Shown piece after piece: positions 8,405 through 17,693 of a DNA stretch of 64,000 bases. The stretch spans positions 124,001 through 188,000 of the forward strand of contig NZ_CAMAPC010000005.1 of assembly GCF_945859825.1 (NCBI RefSeq). The letters are read 5' to 3'. A program made the translations under genes and the position numbers. The notes below the pieces were generated by a model that worked only from the letters and a program-made list of their open reading frames with translations, did not search any database and was not told the origin of the DNA. Every line of letters begins with the position of its first letter. Position 1 is the stretch's first letter. The stretch comes from Pseudoalteromonas holothuriae. GTDB lineage: Bacteria > Pseudomonadota > Gammaproteobacteria > Enterobacterales > Alteromonadaceae.

Positions 8405-10612
8405 TCAATTAACTTTGGGCTTATAATTTTTTAAAAACATCATTAACGCTTCACTGGGCATGGGCTTGGCGTACATAAACCCTTGTACTTCATCACAGCC
8501 CATTTTTTTGAGTAAATCACTTTGCTCTTTAGTTTCAACACCTTCTGCAATTGTTTTACGACCAAGGTGACGTCCCAATGAAATGACTAATTCAGCAATA
8601 GCACCACTATCGCTGTGTGGAATATCTTTAATAAACGCACGATCAATTTTTAGACGAGAAAATGGTAATGTCTGCAAGTAACTCAATGATGAAAAACCCG
8701 TACCAAAGTCATCAATAGCTACTTCTACACCAAACTCTTGAAGCTCTCTTAATGTTTCAACCACAGCACCAATCTCATCCATGACCACACTTTCTGTAAC
8801 CTCCAGTTCGATAAATTTAGGGTCTACTTGGTACTCTAGCAATGTGTCTTTTACACTTTGAGCATAGTTAGCAACTTTAAACTGAGGAACCGATACATTT
8901 ACCGCCACACTAATTGACTTGCCAATTGCAGCCAACTTTTTTTGTTGCTCACATGCTTGTTCCAAAACCCACTGACCAATATCTACAATCAAGCCCGCAT
9001 TCTCTGCCAGTGGAACAAAAATACCTGGGGAAATATACCGACCATTTCCTGAGGGCCAGCGGAGTAATGCCTCACAACCAACTACCTCTAAAGTTTTGAA
9101 ACATAGTTGTGGCTGATACCACACTTCAAGCCTTTTATGCTCAAAATCTTGCCTTAGCTGTCGGATCAGTCCTAGCTTCCAAGCCATTTTCTCTTCAAGG
9201 TCGCTCGTATAACGTCCTACCACACGATTTTCTTGCTTCGCTTGATTGAGAGCAATATAAGCCAATTTTAGTGTATCTAAGCCATTACACACAAAGTCAT
9301 CTTGTTCACACACACCCACTCTAAAATGAATAGATAATACATGCTCATTCACTTGATAAGGCGTTAATAAACTATCTATAAACATCTGCTCTTCAAAAGC
9401 GACCTTGGGCAATAGCAGCGCAAACACATCGGCACCAATACGCGCTAATAACTCAGTTTGTGGGAACTCTTGCTCAAGGCGCGTCATAACCGCAATCAGC
9501 AACTGGTTACCTACCTCTTGTCCCAAGCCATTGTTGATATCTGAAAACTGAGCTATATCAATAAGAATAAGCAATAAATCATTACTTTTAGGCTTATAGT
9601 AGTTTGTTATTTTTTCTGTAAAACTGGAGCGGTTAGGTAATTTAGTCAACGGATCTTTGTAAGCAACATCACGTAGTTCATTAAATAACTTAATATTGTC
9701 TAACCCAACACTCACATTGGCTAAAAACACTTCCATTGATTGAAGTTGTGAATCTGTTGGCTGTATGTCCAACTCTATATAAATAGCTGCGCTGCGATTT
9801 TTACCTTTGAGCAGCACGGTTATATCATGTTCAGTACGCTGATGCTGAGCGCTGTCAAAGCAGTTTTGTACCTGCATAATTACGCGGCCATTGTCGAGCT
9901 GCTCTAAACCATCACCAAATGACTCTTGAAAATGATTCGTTCCACCAAGCACGGTAAAACGCTTGCCTTTACCTAATTGCCCACAGACAATACCATTGGC
10001 TTCACTGCCCAAAATTTTTGCTAAATGTGTTACTACGGCCAAGCTAAACGAGCTAATATCATTGTGACCTAAGATGCCTTTACATGCATCTAAAATAGAG
10101 CTCAACGCTAAGCTCTGTGCTTCTAGTTCACAAATCTGACGATAAGAACGCACAGCAGTCATCATAGAAGTAACAAGTTTTGAGCGAGTTAGCTCGGTTT
10201 TCATTTTATAATCGTTAATATCATAATCACGAATAACTTGCTCTTCAGGCGCGTGTCCAGGCTGCCCAGTCCTTAAAATAATTCGTACACTATTATTTTT
10301 AAGTTCGTCACGCACACGCTTGACAACAGTTAACCCGGCATCGTCAGTTTCCATAACCACATCTAACAACATCACACTAATTTCAGGGTTGTGGATCAGC
10401 TTTTCAATAGCCTCTGCGCCGCTGTATGCATGATGAAAAAATAGAGAACGTCCCCAAAATTCAACGCCTGACAGTGCCAAAGTAGTTACAGAATGAATTT
10501 CAGGATCATCATCCACAATCAAGATGTCCCAAGCAGCGCTTGCAACTTCTTCTACTTCTTGAAGTTCTTCATCATGATCTAAAAACAAAAAATCATCTTG
10601 TTCAGACGCCAT
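8405..10612 (-). CDS. REC-DUF3369-GGDEF-EAL response regulator (probable c-di-GMP phosphodiesterase)
   Basis: 735 residues. Receiver domain at about 28-145 with acidic cluster DDDPE and phospho-acceptor Asp84 (LLDVVM). A DUF3369 sensor domain follows at about 150-310, then a GGDEF-type domain around 325-480 whose signature is GADVF, so diguanylate cyclase activity is unlikely. A C-terminal EAL domain (about 490-730) keeps EALLRW, the ELEVTES and DDFGTGFSSLSYL motifs and QGFMYAKP. The expected output is hydrolysis of cyclic di-GMP in response to phosphorylation. No partner kinase gene adjoins it. The catalytic reading is inferred from motifs. Confidence 0.9.
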   Translation of the reverse strand: MASEQDDFLFLDHDEELQEVEEVASAAWDILIVDDDPEIHSVTTLALSGVEFWGRSLFFHHAYSGAEAIEKLIHNPEISVMLLDVVMETDDAGLTVVKRVRDELKNNSVRIILRTGQPGHAPEEQVIRDYDINDYKMKTELTRSKLVTSMMTAVRSYRQICELEAQSLALSSILDACKGILGHNDISSFSLAVVTHLAKILGSEANGIVCGQLGKGKRFTVLGGTNHFQESFGDGLEQLDNGRVIMQVQNCFDSAQHQRTEHDITVLLKGKNRSAAIYIELDIQPTDSQLQSMEVFLANVSVGLDNIKLFNELRDVAYKDPLTKLPNRSSFTEKITNYYKPKSNDLLLILIDIAQFSDINNGLGQEVGNQLLIAVMTRLEQEFPQTELLARIGADVFALLLPKVAFEEQMFIDSLLTPYQVNEHVLSIHFRVGVCEQDDFVCNGLDTLKLAYIALNQAKQENRVVGRYTSDLEEKMAWKLGLIRQLRQDFEHKRLEVWYQPQLCFKTLEVVGCEALLRWPSGNGRYISPGIFVPLAENAGLIVDIGQWVLEQACEQQKKLAAIGKSISVAVNVSVPQFKVANYAQSVKDTLLEYQVDPKFIELEVTESVVMDEIGAVVETLRELQEFGVEVAIDDFGTGFSSLSYLQTLPFSRLKIDRAFIKDIPHSDSGAIAELVISLGRHLGRKTIAEGVETKEQSDLLKKMGCDEVQGFMYAKPMPSEALMMFLKNYKPKVN

Positions 10613-10822
10613 TTTTTATCCTTTAATTCAACACTCAACTTACTTTCTATGTGCTTAGATTGACTAAGTCGTTTACCATCATACGAATTGTGGTACATTT
10701 TTACTACAAGATATAAACTTCGCTCACACCCATGAGATATTATAGACGATGTTCAAGTACTTGCGTGTAGCATATCAGCAATACTGCATCAGGAGGTATG
10801 TATTAAAATACTCATCATTGTA

Positions 10823-11332
10823 ATGAAGGCACTGCTTTTGGTCACAATCTTGTTTGTGGCAGCAGGCTTACTGTTGCCGCATAAGTATCAATTAAAGCAA
10901 CAAATTACCTTTTCGACCACTGATGAGCGCCAACTTTTTGCTTTACTCGACTTAAAGCAGTGGTCAAAACTAATGATGTGGCAACGTATTAGCCAAACCC
11001 AATACATACATTTCTCAACACCGAGTACCGGCGTAGGGGCTCATGCCGCTATTGATCATCAACTAGGTCGTATTGAGCTAACAATTACAAAAAAAACAAA
11101 ACAAGGGATAGAATTTTCTATGCTATTTAACAATGAGCATAGCGCAATAGGACTGTTAACTTTTACTCATCACAATGACTCTATTACAGTAAACTGGCAA
11201 ATATCTGGCGCGGTACACTCAACATTACTAGGTGGCTATACTGCACTTTATATTGAATACCATTTACGGCAAATGATAATTTCAGCCTATAACAATTTGC
11301 AATCAGAACTTAAATTAAGGGCTGCACTATGA
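10823..11332 (+). CDS. Membrane-anchored SRPBCC-like protein, function unknown
   Basis: 169 residues from this ATG. One N-terminal hydrophobic segment (about residues 2-20, ending at LLPHKYQ) is followed by a domain with the look of the SRPBCC/polyketide-cyclase fold (FSTTDERQLFALLDLKQWSKL; a late amphipathic helix LGGYTALYIEYHLRQM). Fold assignment is tentative. The start is uncertain: the only strong Shine-Dalgarno, AGGAGGT at 10791-10797, lies 25 nt upstream of this ATG. An in-frame ATT at 10802 (and ATA at 10808) would sit closer to it and extend the hydrophobic segment. The stop overlaps the next start by 4 nt (ATGA), so the two genes form an operon. Confidence 0.7.
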   Translation: MKALLLVTILFVAAGLLLPHKYQLKQQITFSTTDERQLFALLDLKQWSKLMMWQRISQTQYIHFSTPSTGVGAHAAIDHQLGRIELTITKKTKQGIEFSMLFNNEHSAIGLLTFTHHNDSITVNWQISGAVHSTLLGGYTALYIEYHLRQMIISAYNNLQSELKLRAAL

Positions 11333-12207
11333 GTGTAAAAAATGCCCAAGCTAAAGCAAGTCTAGCAACATTAATAGAAGAAAAGCTTGGTTTTACTATG
11401 GTTAAAAGTCGTGATTTTGGCACGCGTAGTGGCTCCGATAATAGTTATAGTGCAAAAGGCACTATGCCTATCAATTATTCAGTACGCAGTGATGAAAGTG
11501 TTTTAAAGCGCGCGTTAAAACGCCAGCAACTTAATAAAATACAGCGTCAACAGAACATAGAACAAATTACCGCAATGGCGCTGAGCGTTTGTCCTGATGT
11601 TACAAGTCAAGGCCGCCCAGACCCAGATTGGCTTGAACATTTTATCGTGTTAGCAGAAGATATCGCGAATCAAAATATGCAAAAACTTTGGGCAAAAATT
11701 TTAGTCGGGGAGACGGTTTCACCGGGGACTTTTTCGATTAAAAGTCTACAAACATTAAAGCAAATGACCCAAAGAGAAGCCACTGCGTTACAAAAGTGCG
11801 CCGCTTTATGTGGGTACTTAGAAAAAGAAGACAGCTACCTTATATTACTAGGCTACTATAAAAAGCCATCATTTTTTGATTTGCTAAGAAAAGGCAATAA
11901 AGAGTCAATTAATCTAGGTAGTGCCGGCCTGAGCTTTCCCAATATACTGACTTTGATGGATATTAATATTGTATATAGAAAAGAAATTGAATCTGCAAAT
12001 TTAAAGCAAGGACAGTCAATACAGTTTTCTTTTCATAGCAAAAAGCTCACCCTCACTCCAAAAAGTAATGAGCTGGTACTAAGTTATTATAAATTAACAC
12101 AAACTGGAGATGAGTTAAAAAAGCTCGTCAGCTCACCTATCAATAAAAAATACAAGCAGCAACTAGAACAAGCATTCATTGATGAGTTTGATTGTCAGTG
12201 GAGTTAA
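11329..12207 (+). CDS. Conserved hypothetical protein, TIGR03899/DUF2806-like
   Basis: 292 residues, no signal peptide and no membrane segment, so probably cytoplasmic. The central part (PDPDWLEHFIVLAEDIANQN, then MQKLWAKILVGE and PGTFSIKSLQTLKQM) resembles the family of uncharacterised proteins I know as TIGR03899, related to DUF2806, found in Vibrio, Shewanella and allies. The N-terminal 80 residues are basic (several KR and RQ pairs). The C-terminal part reads like a winged or mixed alpha/beta domain. Function is unknown. It is translationally coupled (ATGA) to the SRPBCC-like gene. Confidence 0.65.
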   Translation: MSVKNAQAKASLATLIEEKLGFTMVKSRDFGTRSGSDNSYSAKGTMPINYSVRSDESVLKRALKRQQLNKIQRQQNIEQITAMALSVCPDVTSQGRPDPDWLEHFIVLAEDIANQNMQKLWAKILVGETVSPGTFSIKSLQTLKQMTQREATALQKCAALCGYLEKEDSYLILLGYYKKPSFFDLLRKGNKESINLGSAGLSFPNILTLMDINIVYRKEIESANLKQGQSIQFSFHSKKLTLTPKSNELVLSYYKLTQTGDELKKLVSSPINKKYKQQLEQAFIDEFDCQWS

Positions 12208-12239
12208 CCCGAGTAAAGTGCGTACATAGTCATACGCTA

Positions 12240-12362
12240 GGATGTGTTGATCTTTGAGGTATAAATTTTGTTCAAATTAAAGGGGGTCAATACGCAAAAT
12301 GAGCAATACAACTTAATAGCTTACGTAAATTGCAAATCAGAGAATAGGCTCTCATTAAACCG
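12240..12362 (+). repeat. Decayed half copy of the 264-bp MITE-like element
   Basis: From TA at 12238-12239 onward the sequence follows the left half of the elements at 27992 and 33133: TGTTGATCTTTGAGGTATAA, then ATTTTGTTCAAAT, then ACGCAAAATGAGCAAT. Similarity fades near 12360 and the right terminal repeat is missing. It is an old, truncated copy in the same orientation as the 27992 copy. Confidence 0.7.
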
Positions 12363-12374
12363 CTTGGCCTGAAA

Positions 12375-12416
12375 GTAAAAAGGCCTAAATCCATTCTGTT
12401 ATTGAAGTCAGGCCTT
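12375..12416 (-). terminator. Possible terminator of the gpsA operon
   Basis: On the minus strand AAGGCCT pairs with AGGCCTT across a loop of about 27 nt, followed by TTT. It lies about 25 nt past the gpsA stop. The long loop makes it a weak candidate. Confidence 0.4.
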
Positions 12417-12440
12417 AACTGTCACTTAAATAGCAGCAAA

Positions 12441-13451
12441 TCACTCCGCTTTTTGTTCGCGGCCTAAGAGCGCCATAGCTGCTTCTTTGACATCTTTTTG
12501 TTGATACAACACGTGATAAATTTGCTCAGTAATTGGCATTTCAATACCACTACGTTGAGCTAATAAATAGACTTCTTTGGTATTGCGGTAACCTTCTACC
12601 ACTTGACCAATACTGTGCATTGCTTCATCAACACCCAGACCTTTACCAAGCGCTAAGCCAAAACGACGATTTCGCGATTGGTTATCTGTACAAGTGAGGA
12701 TCAAATCTCCCAAGCCAGCCATACCCATAAAGGTTTCAGAGCGAGCGCCAAGAGCCGTACCTAATCGACAAAGCTCTGCAAGCCCCCGAGTGATCAATGC
12801 AGTTCGAGCATTTGCGCCAAAGCCAAAACCATCGGACATTCCCGCACCAATAGCGATTACATTTTTAACTGCACCCCCCAATTGAATACCGATAAAGTCA
12901 TCATTGTCGTATACCCGAAATGAGCGACCACAATGTAGTAACTTAGCCAATTCACCGGCAAATGCACAGTCAGTCGCGGCCACTGAAATAGCCGTTGGCA
13001 ATCCAGCAGCCATTTCTCTAGCAAATGTAGGCCCTGATAGTACCGCCAATGGTACTTGCTCACCAAGTTGTTGCTGTGCAACCTCTTGTAACAAGCGCCC
13101 TGTTTCAGGCTCTAATCCTTTGGTCGCCCAAGCAACACGTGCGTTAGGTAACAAATCATTGCGCATTGACGCAAGGGTGTCAGCAAATGCATGACTAGGC
13201 ACCACCAATAAGACAATTTCACTGGCTTTCACAGCTTGAGATAAATCACTTTCAAGTTGTAAAGAGTCTGGAAACGAGCAATCTGGCAGATAACGTTGGT
13301 TTGTTCGCTCAGCTGCAAGCGTCGCAACGTCGTCTTTATTTCGCCCCCATAAAGTCACCTGGTGACCATTTCGAGCGAAACAAATAGCAAGGGCGGTGCC
13401 ATAAGACCCCGCCCCTAATACAGTTACAGCTGACTGAACTGAACTCATCAA
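12441..13451 (-). CDS. gpsA: Glycerol-3-phosphate dehydrogenase [NAD(P)+]
   Basis: 336 residues. Reduces dihydroxyacetone phosphate to sn-glycerol-3-phosphate for phospholipid synthesis in the cytoplasm. Rossmann motif [12 protein letters not shown] is at residues 11-22, followed by GRN for cofactor selection. The substrate-domain block [34 protein letters not shown] carries the family's catalytic lysine (VKN), and [13 protein letters not shown] follows. Length matches the family. It starts one base after the secB stop; the order yibN-grxC-secB-gpsA is the conserved one in enterics and relatives. Confidence 0.97.
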   Translation of the reverse strand: MMSSVQSAVTVLGAGSYGTALAICFARNGHQVTLWGRNKDDVATLAAERTNQRYLPDCSFPDSLQLESDLSQAVKASEIVLLVVPSHAFADTLASMRNDLLPNARVAWATKGLEPETGRLLQEVAQQQLGEQVPLAVLSGPTFAREMAAGLPTAISVAATDCAFAGELAKLLHCGRSFRVYDNDDFIGIQLGGAVKNVIAIGAGMSDGFGFGANARTALITRGLAELCRLGTALGARSETFMGMAGLGDLILTCTDNQSRNRRFGLALGKGLGVDEAMHSIGQVVEGYRNTKEVYLLAQRSGIEMPITEQIYHVLYQQKDVKEAAMALLGREQKAE

Positions 13452-13937
13452 TTATGCGTCAGCAGTTTGCTCTGCTTGCGCAGTTCTTTGTTGCATATAT
13501 TGAGCAAATAGTGCATCAAAGTTAACTGGTGCTAGATTTAGCTGTGGGAAAGTACCACGATTTACCAGGCTAGCTACGGCTTCGCGTGCATATGGGAACA
13601 AAATGTTCGGACAAAAAGCGCCTAGCATATGTGCCATTTGTACTTCTTCTAAATCAGCGATTGAGAAAATACCTGCTTGTTGAATTTCACATAAAAAAGC
13701 AGTTTCTTCACCAATCGTTGCTGTTACAGTCAAAGCAAGAACCACTTCAAATACACTATTGTCTAGCTTTTCAGAACGCGTATCCATGTCTAGCTTAATT
13801 TCAGGCGTCCACTCTTTTTGAAAAATCGCAGGTGAATTTGGCGTTTCAAACGAAATATCTTTAGTATAGATACGTTGAATATTAAATTGCGCACTTTCTT
13901 GTTGTTCTGTTGCCGCATTTTGGTTTTGATCTGTCAT
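13452..13937 (-). CDS. secB: SecB, protein-export chaperone
   Basis: 161 residues, the usual SecB length. It binds unfolded preproteins in the cytoplasm and hands them to SecA. Recognisable segments are [23 protein letters not shown] near the start, the acidic loop, and [33 protein letters not shown] near the end. The C-terminal tail is rich in Gln, Ala and Glu. The gene lies between grxC (39 bp upstream of its ATG) and gpsA (directly abutting), one probable transcript. Confidence 0.97.
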   Translation of the reverse strand: MTDQNQNAATEQQESAQFNIQRIYTKDISFETPNSPAIFQKEWTPEIKLDMDTRSEKLDNSVFEVVLALTVTATIGEETAFLCEIQQAGIFSIADLEEVQMAHMLGAFCPNILFPYAREAVASLVNRGTFPQLNLAPVNFDALFAQYMQQRTAQAEQTADA

Positions 13938-13976
13938 GAGTGTTCCTAAATTCTTTAAATTTTTATTTAATGTCTT

Positions 13977-14234
13977 TTATACGTTGAGTAAAGCGTTTAA
14001 TTCGCCTTTAGCATCAATAGCCATCATATCGTCACAGCCACCAATGTGGTTATCGTTGACAAAAATTTGTGGCACAGTATATCCACCATTGGCTTTTTCT
14101 ATCATTTCATCACGTAACTCTGGTTGCTTGGCAATATCATATTCAGTGTATGTTACACCTTTTGCGTCAAGCATTGCCTTTGCTCGGTGGCAAAATGGAC
14201 AATAATCTTTTGTGTAAATCACAACCTCAGTCAT
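13977..14234 (-). CDS. grxC: Glutaredoxin 3
   Basis: 85 residues. The dithiol active site CPFC lies at residues 12-15 (KDYCPFCHRAK), followed by the cis-Pro motif TVPQIFVNDNHIGGCDD, which binds glutathione. It reduces disulfides and mixed disulfides in the cytoplasm using glutathione. Length and sequence fit GrxC. It sits 12 bp downstream of the rhodanese gene in the yibN-grxC-secB-gpsA operon. Confidence 0.96.
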   Translation of the reverse strand: MTEVVIYTKDYCPFCHRAKAMLDAKGVTYTEYDIAKQPELRDEMIEKANGGYTVPQIFVNDNHIGGCDDMMAIDAKGELNALLNV

Positions 14235-14246
14235 AAAAGGCTCCTA

Positions 14247-14678
14247 TTATTTTCCCGCGGTGATTGGTAATCCCGCACTTTGCCATGAACCCATTCCGCC
14301 ATTAAGCACATAAACATGCTCAAAGCCTGCTTTGTGCATCGTATTAGCAATACCCGACGCGGTCATGCCCGTTGTGCACACAAGTATAATGGGTTTAGTT
14401 TTATACTTTTCAAGTCCTGCAAAGTCACTTTGCTTTGCTTTTTCAGCACTCAATTGCACAGCGCCTGCAATTTTGCCAGCATTAAACTCTTTTGCAGGGC
14501 GAATGTCCACAACCTGCCCATTCTCTCGGTTTACCAATAAGGTCAATTGCTGAGGGTTCACCTGTGCAATGGCTGAAAACTTACTTTTAAACCAACTTGC
14601 CACTATCATAGCGACTAAGGCCAACCAAATAACACTTAAAATAGCATTGTTGCCAATAAATTCGATGTATTGTTCCAT
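14247..14678 (-). CDS. yibN: YibN-like membrane-anchored rhodanese
   Basis: 143 residues. One N-terminal membrane helix (about 12-28) is followed by a rhodanese domain at about 45-140. The catalytic-loop Cys lies in ILVCTTGMTASG, and the domain ends with VYVLNGGMGSWQSAGLP, typical of the family. Sulfur-transfer or sulfur-carrier activity is expected, but the physiological partner is unknown. First gene of the secB operon, divergent from gpmI across a 296-bp intergenic region in which I see no distinctive site. Confidence 0.9.
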   Translation of the reverse strand: MEQYIEFIGNNAILSVIWLALVAMIVASWFKSKFSAIAQVNPQQLTLLVNRENGQVVDIRPAKEFNAGKIAGAVQLSAEKAKQSDFAGLEKYKTKPIILVCTTGMTASGIANTMHKAGFEHVYVLNGGMGSWQSAGLPITAGK

Positions 14679-14974
14679 GCACCTTCCAACTTAACAGTCT
14701 GGGCACTCGATATAACACTGTTCAAGCACCCGTATAATGAATCGCCCAGCAGTATACATTTTGCATTCCGTTGGGTATAGCCCTTTGTCGGAACACTCAA
14801 ACCTTAACAAGCCCCCACTTACTTAAAAACAAGCGATTTAGATGAGGATAAATCATAGTAACAGGGCTGAATAGTTACACAAAACAAGGTATGCTAGGAA
14901 AATATGGCGTCGCGCTAATATGCCAATTTATTCCTCTGGCATAAAATAAAAAAGTTAGTTCTAAAGGAGCCCAA

Positions 14975-16519
14975 ATGACTGCACAAAAAAAACCACTTGT
15001 TCTAATGATTTTAGACGGTTGGGGTTATCGAGAAGAAAGCGAAAGTAATGCTATTTTAGCAGCCAATACCCCTGTGTTAGACAATTTATGGCAAATTAAA
15101 CCTCATACTCTGATCTCTGGCTCAGGATTAGATGTTGGTCTACCTGATGGACAAATGGGCAACTCAGAAGTTGGTCATGTTAACTTAGGTGCGGGTCGTA
15201 TTGTGTATCAAGATTTTACCCGAATAACTAAAGCCATCGATGATGGTGAATTTGATCATAACCCTGTTTTGGTACAAAGTATCGATAAGGCAGTACAAGC
15301 TGGCAAAGCGGTGCATCTTATGGGACTTTTAAGCCCTGGTGGCGTGCATAGCCATGAAGATCACATCATTGCAGGTATTAAGCTAGCTGCAAAACGTGGC
15401 GCTAAAGCCGTTTATTTTCATGCCTTTTTAGATGGGCGAGATACCCCGCCGCGCAGTGCGCATGCATCCATTGAACGTATAGAATCACTATTTTCAGAAC
15501 TAAAGTGCGGCCGCTTAGCTTCCATTATTGGTCGTTACTACGCAATGGACCGAGATAACCGCTGGGAACGTATTGAAGCCGCTTACAATTTGATGGTAAA
15601 CGCACAAGCGCAATATCGCTATGAAAATGGCATCACTGCACTTGAAGCGGCTTACGAGCGTGATGAAAATGATGAATTTATTAAAGCAAGTGCCATAACG
15701 CCAAGCGATGCTCAACCTGTTACCATCAATGATGGTGATACAATGATATTTATGAATTTTAGAGCAGATAGAGCACGTCAAATAACTCGCTCTTTTGTCG
15801 ATGAATCATTTGATGGATTTAATAAACAAGTAACACCCAAACTCAGCGCATTTGTAATGATGACACAATATGCCGCAGATATTGACGCACCAGCGGCTTT
15901 CGCCCCCGAAGCTCTCAATAACGTGTTAGGTGAATGGCTTGCCAAACATAATAAAACCCAATTGCGTATCTCAGAGACAGAAAAGTATGCCCATGTTACG
16001 TTTTTCTTTAGTGGCGGCAGAGAAAATGAGTTTGATGGAGAAAAACGAGAGTTAATTCCATCACCTCAGGTTGCCACTTATGATTTACAGCCTGAAATGA
16101 ATTCAGAACTACTCACTGATAAGTTAATAGCAGCGATTCACAGCGGCGATTATGACGTAATTATTTGTAACTATCCCAACGGTGATATGGTTGGCCACTC
16201 TGGTGTGTTTAGCGCAGCAGTAAAAGCCTGTGAAGCAGTTGATAAATGTATTGGCCGTGTAATTGATGCCCTTGAGCAAGTGGGTGGTGAAGCGTTAATC
16301 ACAGCAGATCATGGTAATGCCGAGCAAATGACCAACGCCAGCACTGGTCAAGCCCATACCGCACACACATCAGAACCTGTACCCTTTATTTATGTAGGCC
16401 GAGATGCGCAAGCACATGAAGGTAAAACACTCAGCGATGTTGCACCAACCATGTTGCACTTGCTTGGCATGGCGCAACCAAATGAGATGACAGGTAAGCC
16501 TATCATGACTTTAAAATAA
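14975..16519 (+). CDS. gpmI: 2,3-bisphosphoglycerate-independent phosphoglycerate mutase
   Basis: 514 residues, full length for the Mn-dependent iPGM. It interconverts 3- and 2-phosphoglycerate in glycolysis. Metal-binding Asp lies in [11 protein letters not shown] (residues 9-20) and the phospho-acceptor is Ser64 in [12 protein letters not shown]. Other metal ligands lie in [13 protein letters not shown] and [11 protein letters not shown]. An AAAGGAG ribosome-binding site precedes the ATG. It is followed after 2 bp by envC, a coupling also seen in E. coli. Confidence 0.97.
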   Translation: MTAQKKPLVLMILDGWGYREESESNAILAANTPVLDNLWQIKPHTLISGSGLDVGLPDGQMGNSEVGHVNLGAGRIVYQDFTRITKAIDDGEFDHNPVLVQSIDKAVQAGKAVHLMGLLSPGGVHSHEDHIIAGIKLAAKRGAKAVYFHAFLDGRDTPPRSAHASIERIESLFSELKCGRLASIIGRYYAMDRDNRWERIEAAYNLMVNAQAQYRYENGITALEAAYERDENDEFIKASAITPSDAQPVTINDGDTMIFMNFRADRARQITRSFVDESFDGFNKQVTPKLSAFVMMTQYAADIDAPAAFAPEALNNVLGEWLAKHNKTQLRISETEKYAHVTFFFSGGRENEFDGEKRELIPSPQVATYDLQPEMNSELLTDKLIAAIHSGDYDVIICNYPNGDMVGHSGVFSAAVKACEAVDKCIGRVIDALEQVGGEALITADHGNAEQMTNASTGQAHTAHTSEPVPFIYVGRDAQAHEGKTLSDVAPTMLHLLGMAQPNEMTGKPIMTLK

Positions 16520-16521
16520 CC

Positions 16522-17655
16522 ATGTGGAATTTCCCTAGCAAGTTAATCTTACTAGCTTTGACATTGGTGGCAACGTCGGTTGTTGCCAATGAAACAAGAA
16601 CCAAGCAAGATTTAACCGAAGTACAACAAGAGCTAAAAAAAAGCCAACAAAGCTATCAAAAACAGCAAAATAATGTTGTATCACTGCGCAAAAAATTAAA
16701 ACAACAAGAGCTCAACATTGCCAAAAATGCCAAAGCCTTGTCACTAACCCAACGTGGTATAACTGAAAATCAGCAGCAACAATATACCCTGAAAAACGAA
16801 GCAAAAAGCTTGAGTAACAAAAAGCATAAGTTACAAAAATTACTCGCTGCCCAGCTAAAAAGTGCTTATATGACAGGCAGCCACGATTACTCAAAAATGC
16901 TTTTAAACCAACAGCGCAGTGCAAATTTAGAGCGCGCGATAAGCTATTATGACTACTTTAACAAAGCCAGAATCACCCAACTTGAAGAACTCAAATTCGT
17001 TTTTTCAGAACTTGCTAAAAACCAACAACAACTGGCACGCAAGCAAAATGAACTTAGCGCTTTAAAAGCGCAACAAGAACAACGCCAGTCAGCCCTCGTT
17101 GCGGGTCAAACGAAAAGACAGGTACACCTACAAAAGCTCAATGCCGCTTTACAACAAACAGCACAAGCAATCGACTATTTAAAAGAAAACGAACAAACCT
17201 TAATTTCAACACTTGATGATCTTGCACAAACGCAGCAGCCTCCCGAGATAATACTTGATGGTTTAGCGCAAAATAAAGGTCGTTTACTTTGGCCAAGTAA
17301 AGGGCACTTGCGTCATCGTTTTGGACAACAAAAACACGCAGGGATGAGCTGGAAAGGCGTATTGATCCAAGCACAATCAGGTGCCCCCGTAAATAGTATC
17401 AAACAAGGACAAGTGGTATATGCAGATTGGCTAAATGGGTTTGGCTGGGTGATGGTTATAGACCATGGAGAAGGATTTATGAGTCTATATGGACACACAC
17501 AAACATTACTCAAAGATGTTGGCGACTTAGTCAATGCAGGTGAAACTGTTGCGTTAGTTGGTCAAAGCGGCGGGCAAGCACGTTCTGGTCTATACTTTGA
17601 AATACGGCATAAAGGGAGCGCTGTCGATCCGGTAAAATGGTGTAAAGCAAGTTAA
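16522..17655 (+). CDS. envC: Murein hydrolase activator EnvC
   Basis: 377 residues. Signal peptide with cleavage near residue 22 (VVA-NET), then a long Gln/Lys-rich coiled coil (about 25-230), then a C-terminal LytM/M23 domain (about 255-375). The LytM domain is degenerate: the first metal ligand position reads WKGVLI instead of an H-x3-D pattern, and the last reads YFEIRH. This matches EnvC, which has no peptidase activity but activates the amidases AmiA/AmiB at the septum. Follows gpmI by 2 bp and precedes the S41 protease gene. Confidence 0.94.
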   Translation: MWNFPSKLILLALTLVATSVVANETRTKQDLTEVQQELKKSQQSYQKQQNNVVSLRKKLKQQELNIAKNAKALSLTQRGITENQQQQYTLKNEAKSLSNKKHKLQKLLAAQLKSAYMTGSHDYSKMLLNQQRSANLERAISYYDYFNKARITQLEELKFVFSELAKNQQQLARKQNELSALKAQQEQRQSALVAGQTKRQVHLQKLNAALQQTAQAIDYLKENEQTLISTLDDLAQTQQPPEIILDGLAQNKGRLLWPSKGHLRHRFGQQKHAGMSWKGVLIQAQSGAPVNSIKQGQVVYADWLNGFGWVMVIDHGEGFMSLYGHTQTLLKDVGDLVNAGETVALVGQSGGQARSGLYFEIRHKGSAVDPVKWCKAS

Positions 17656-17693
17656 TTGATTAACCCGTGCTGCACCAATAATTGGAGCAGCAG

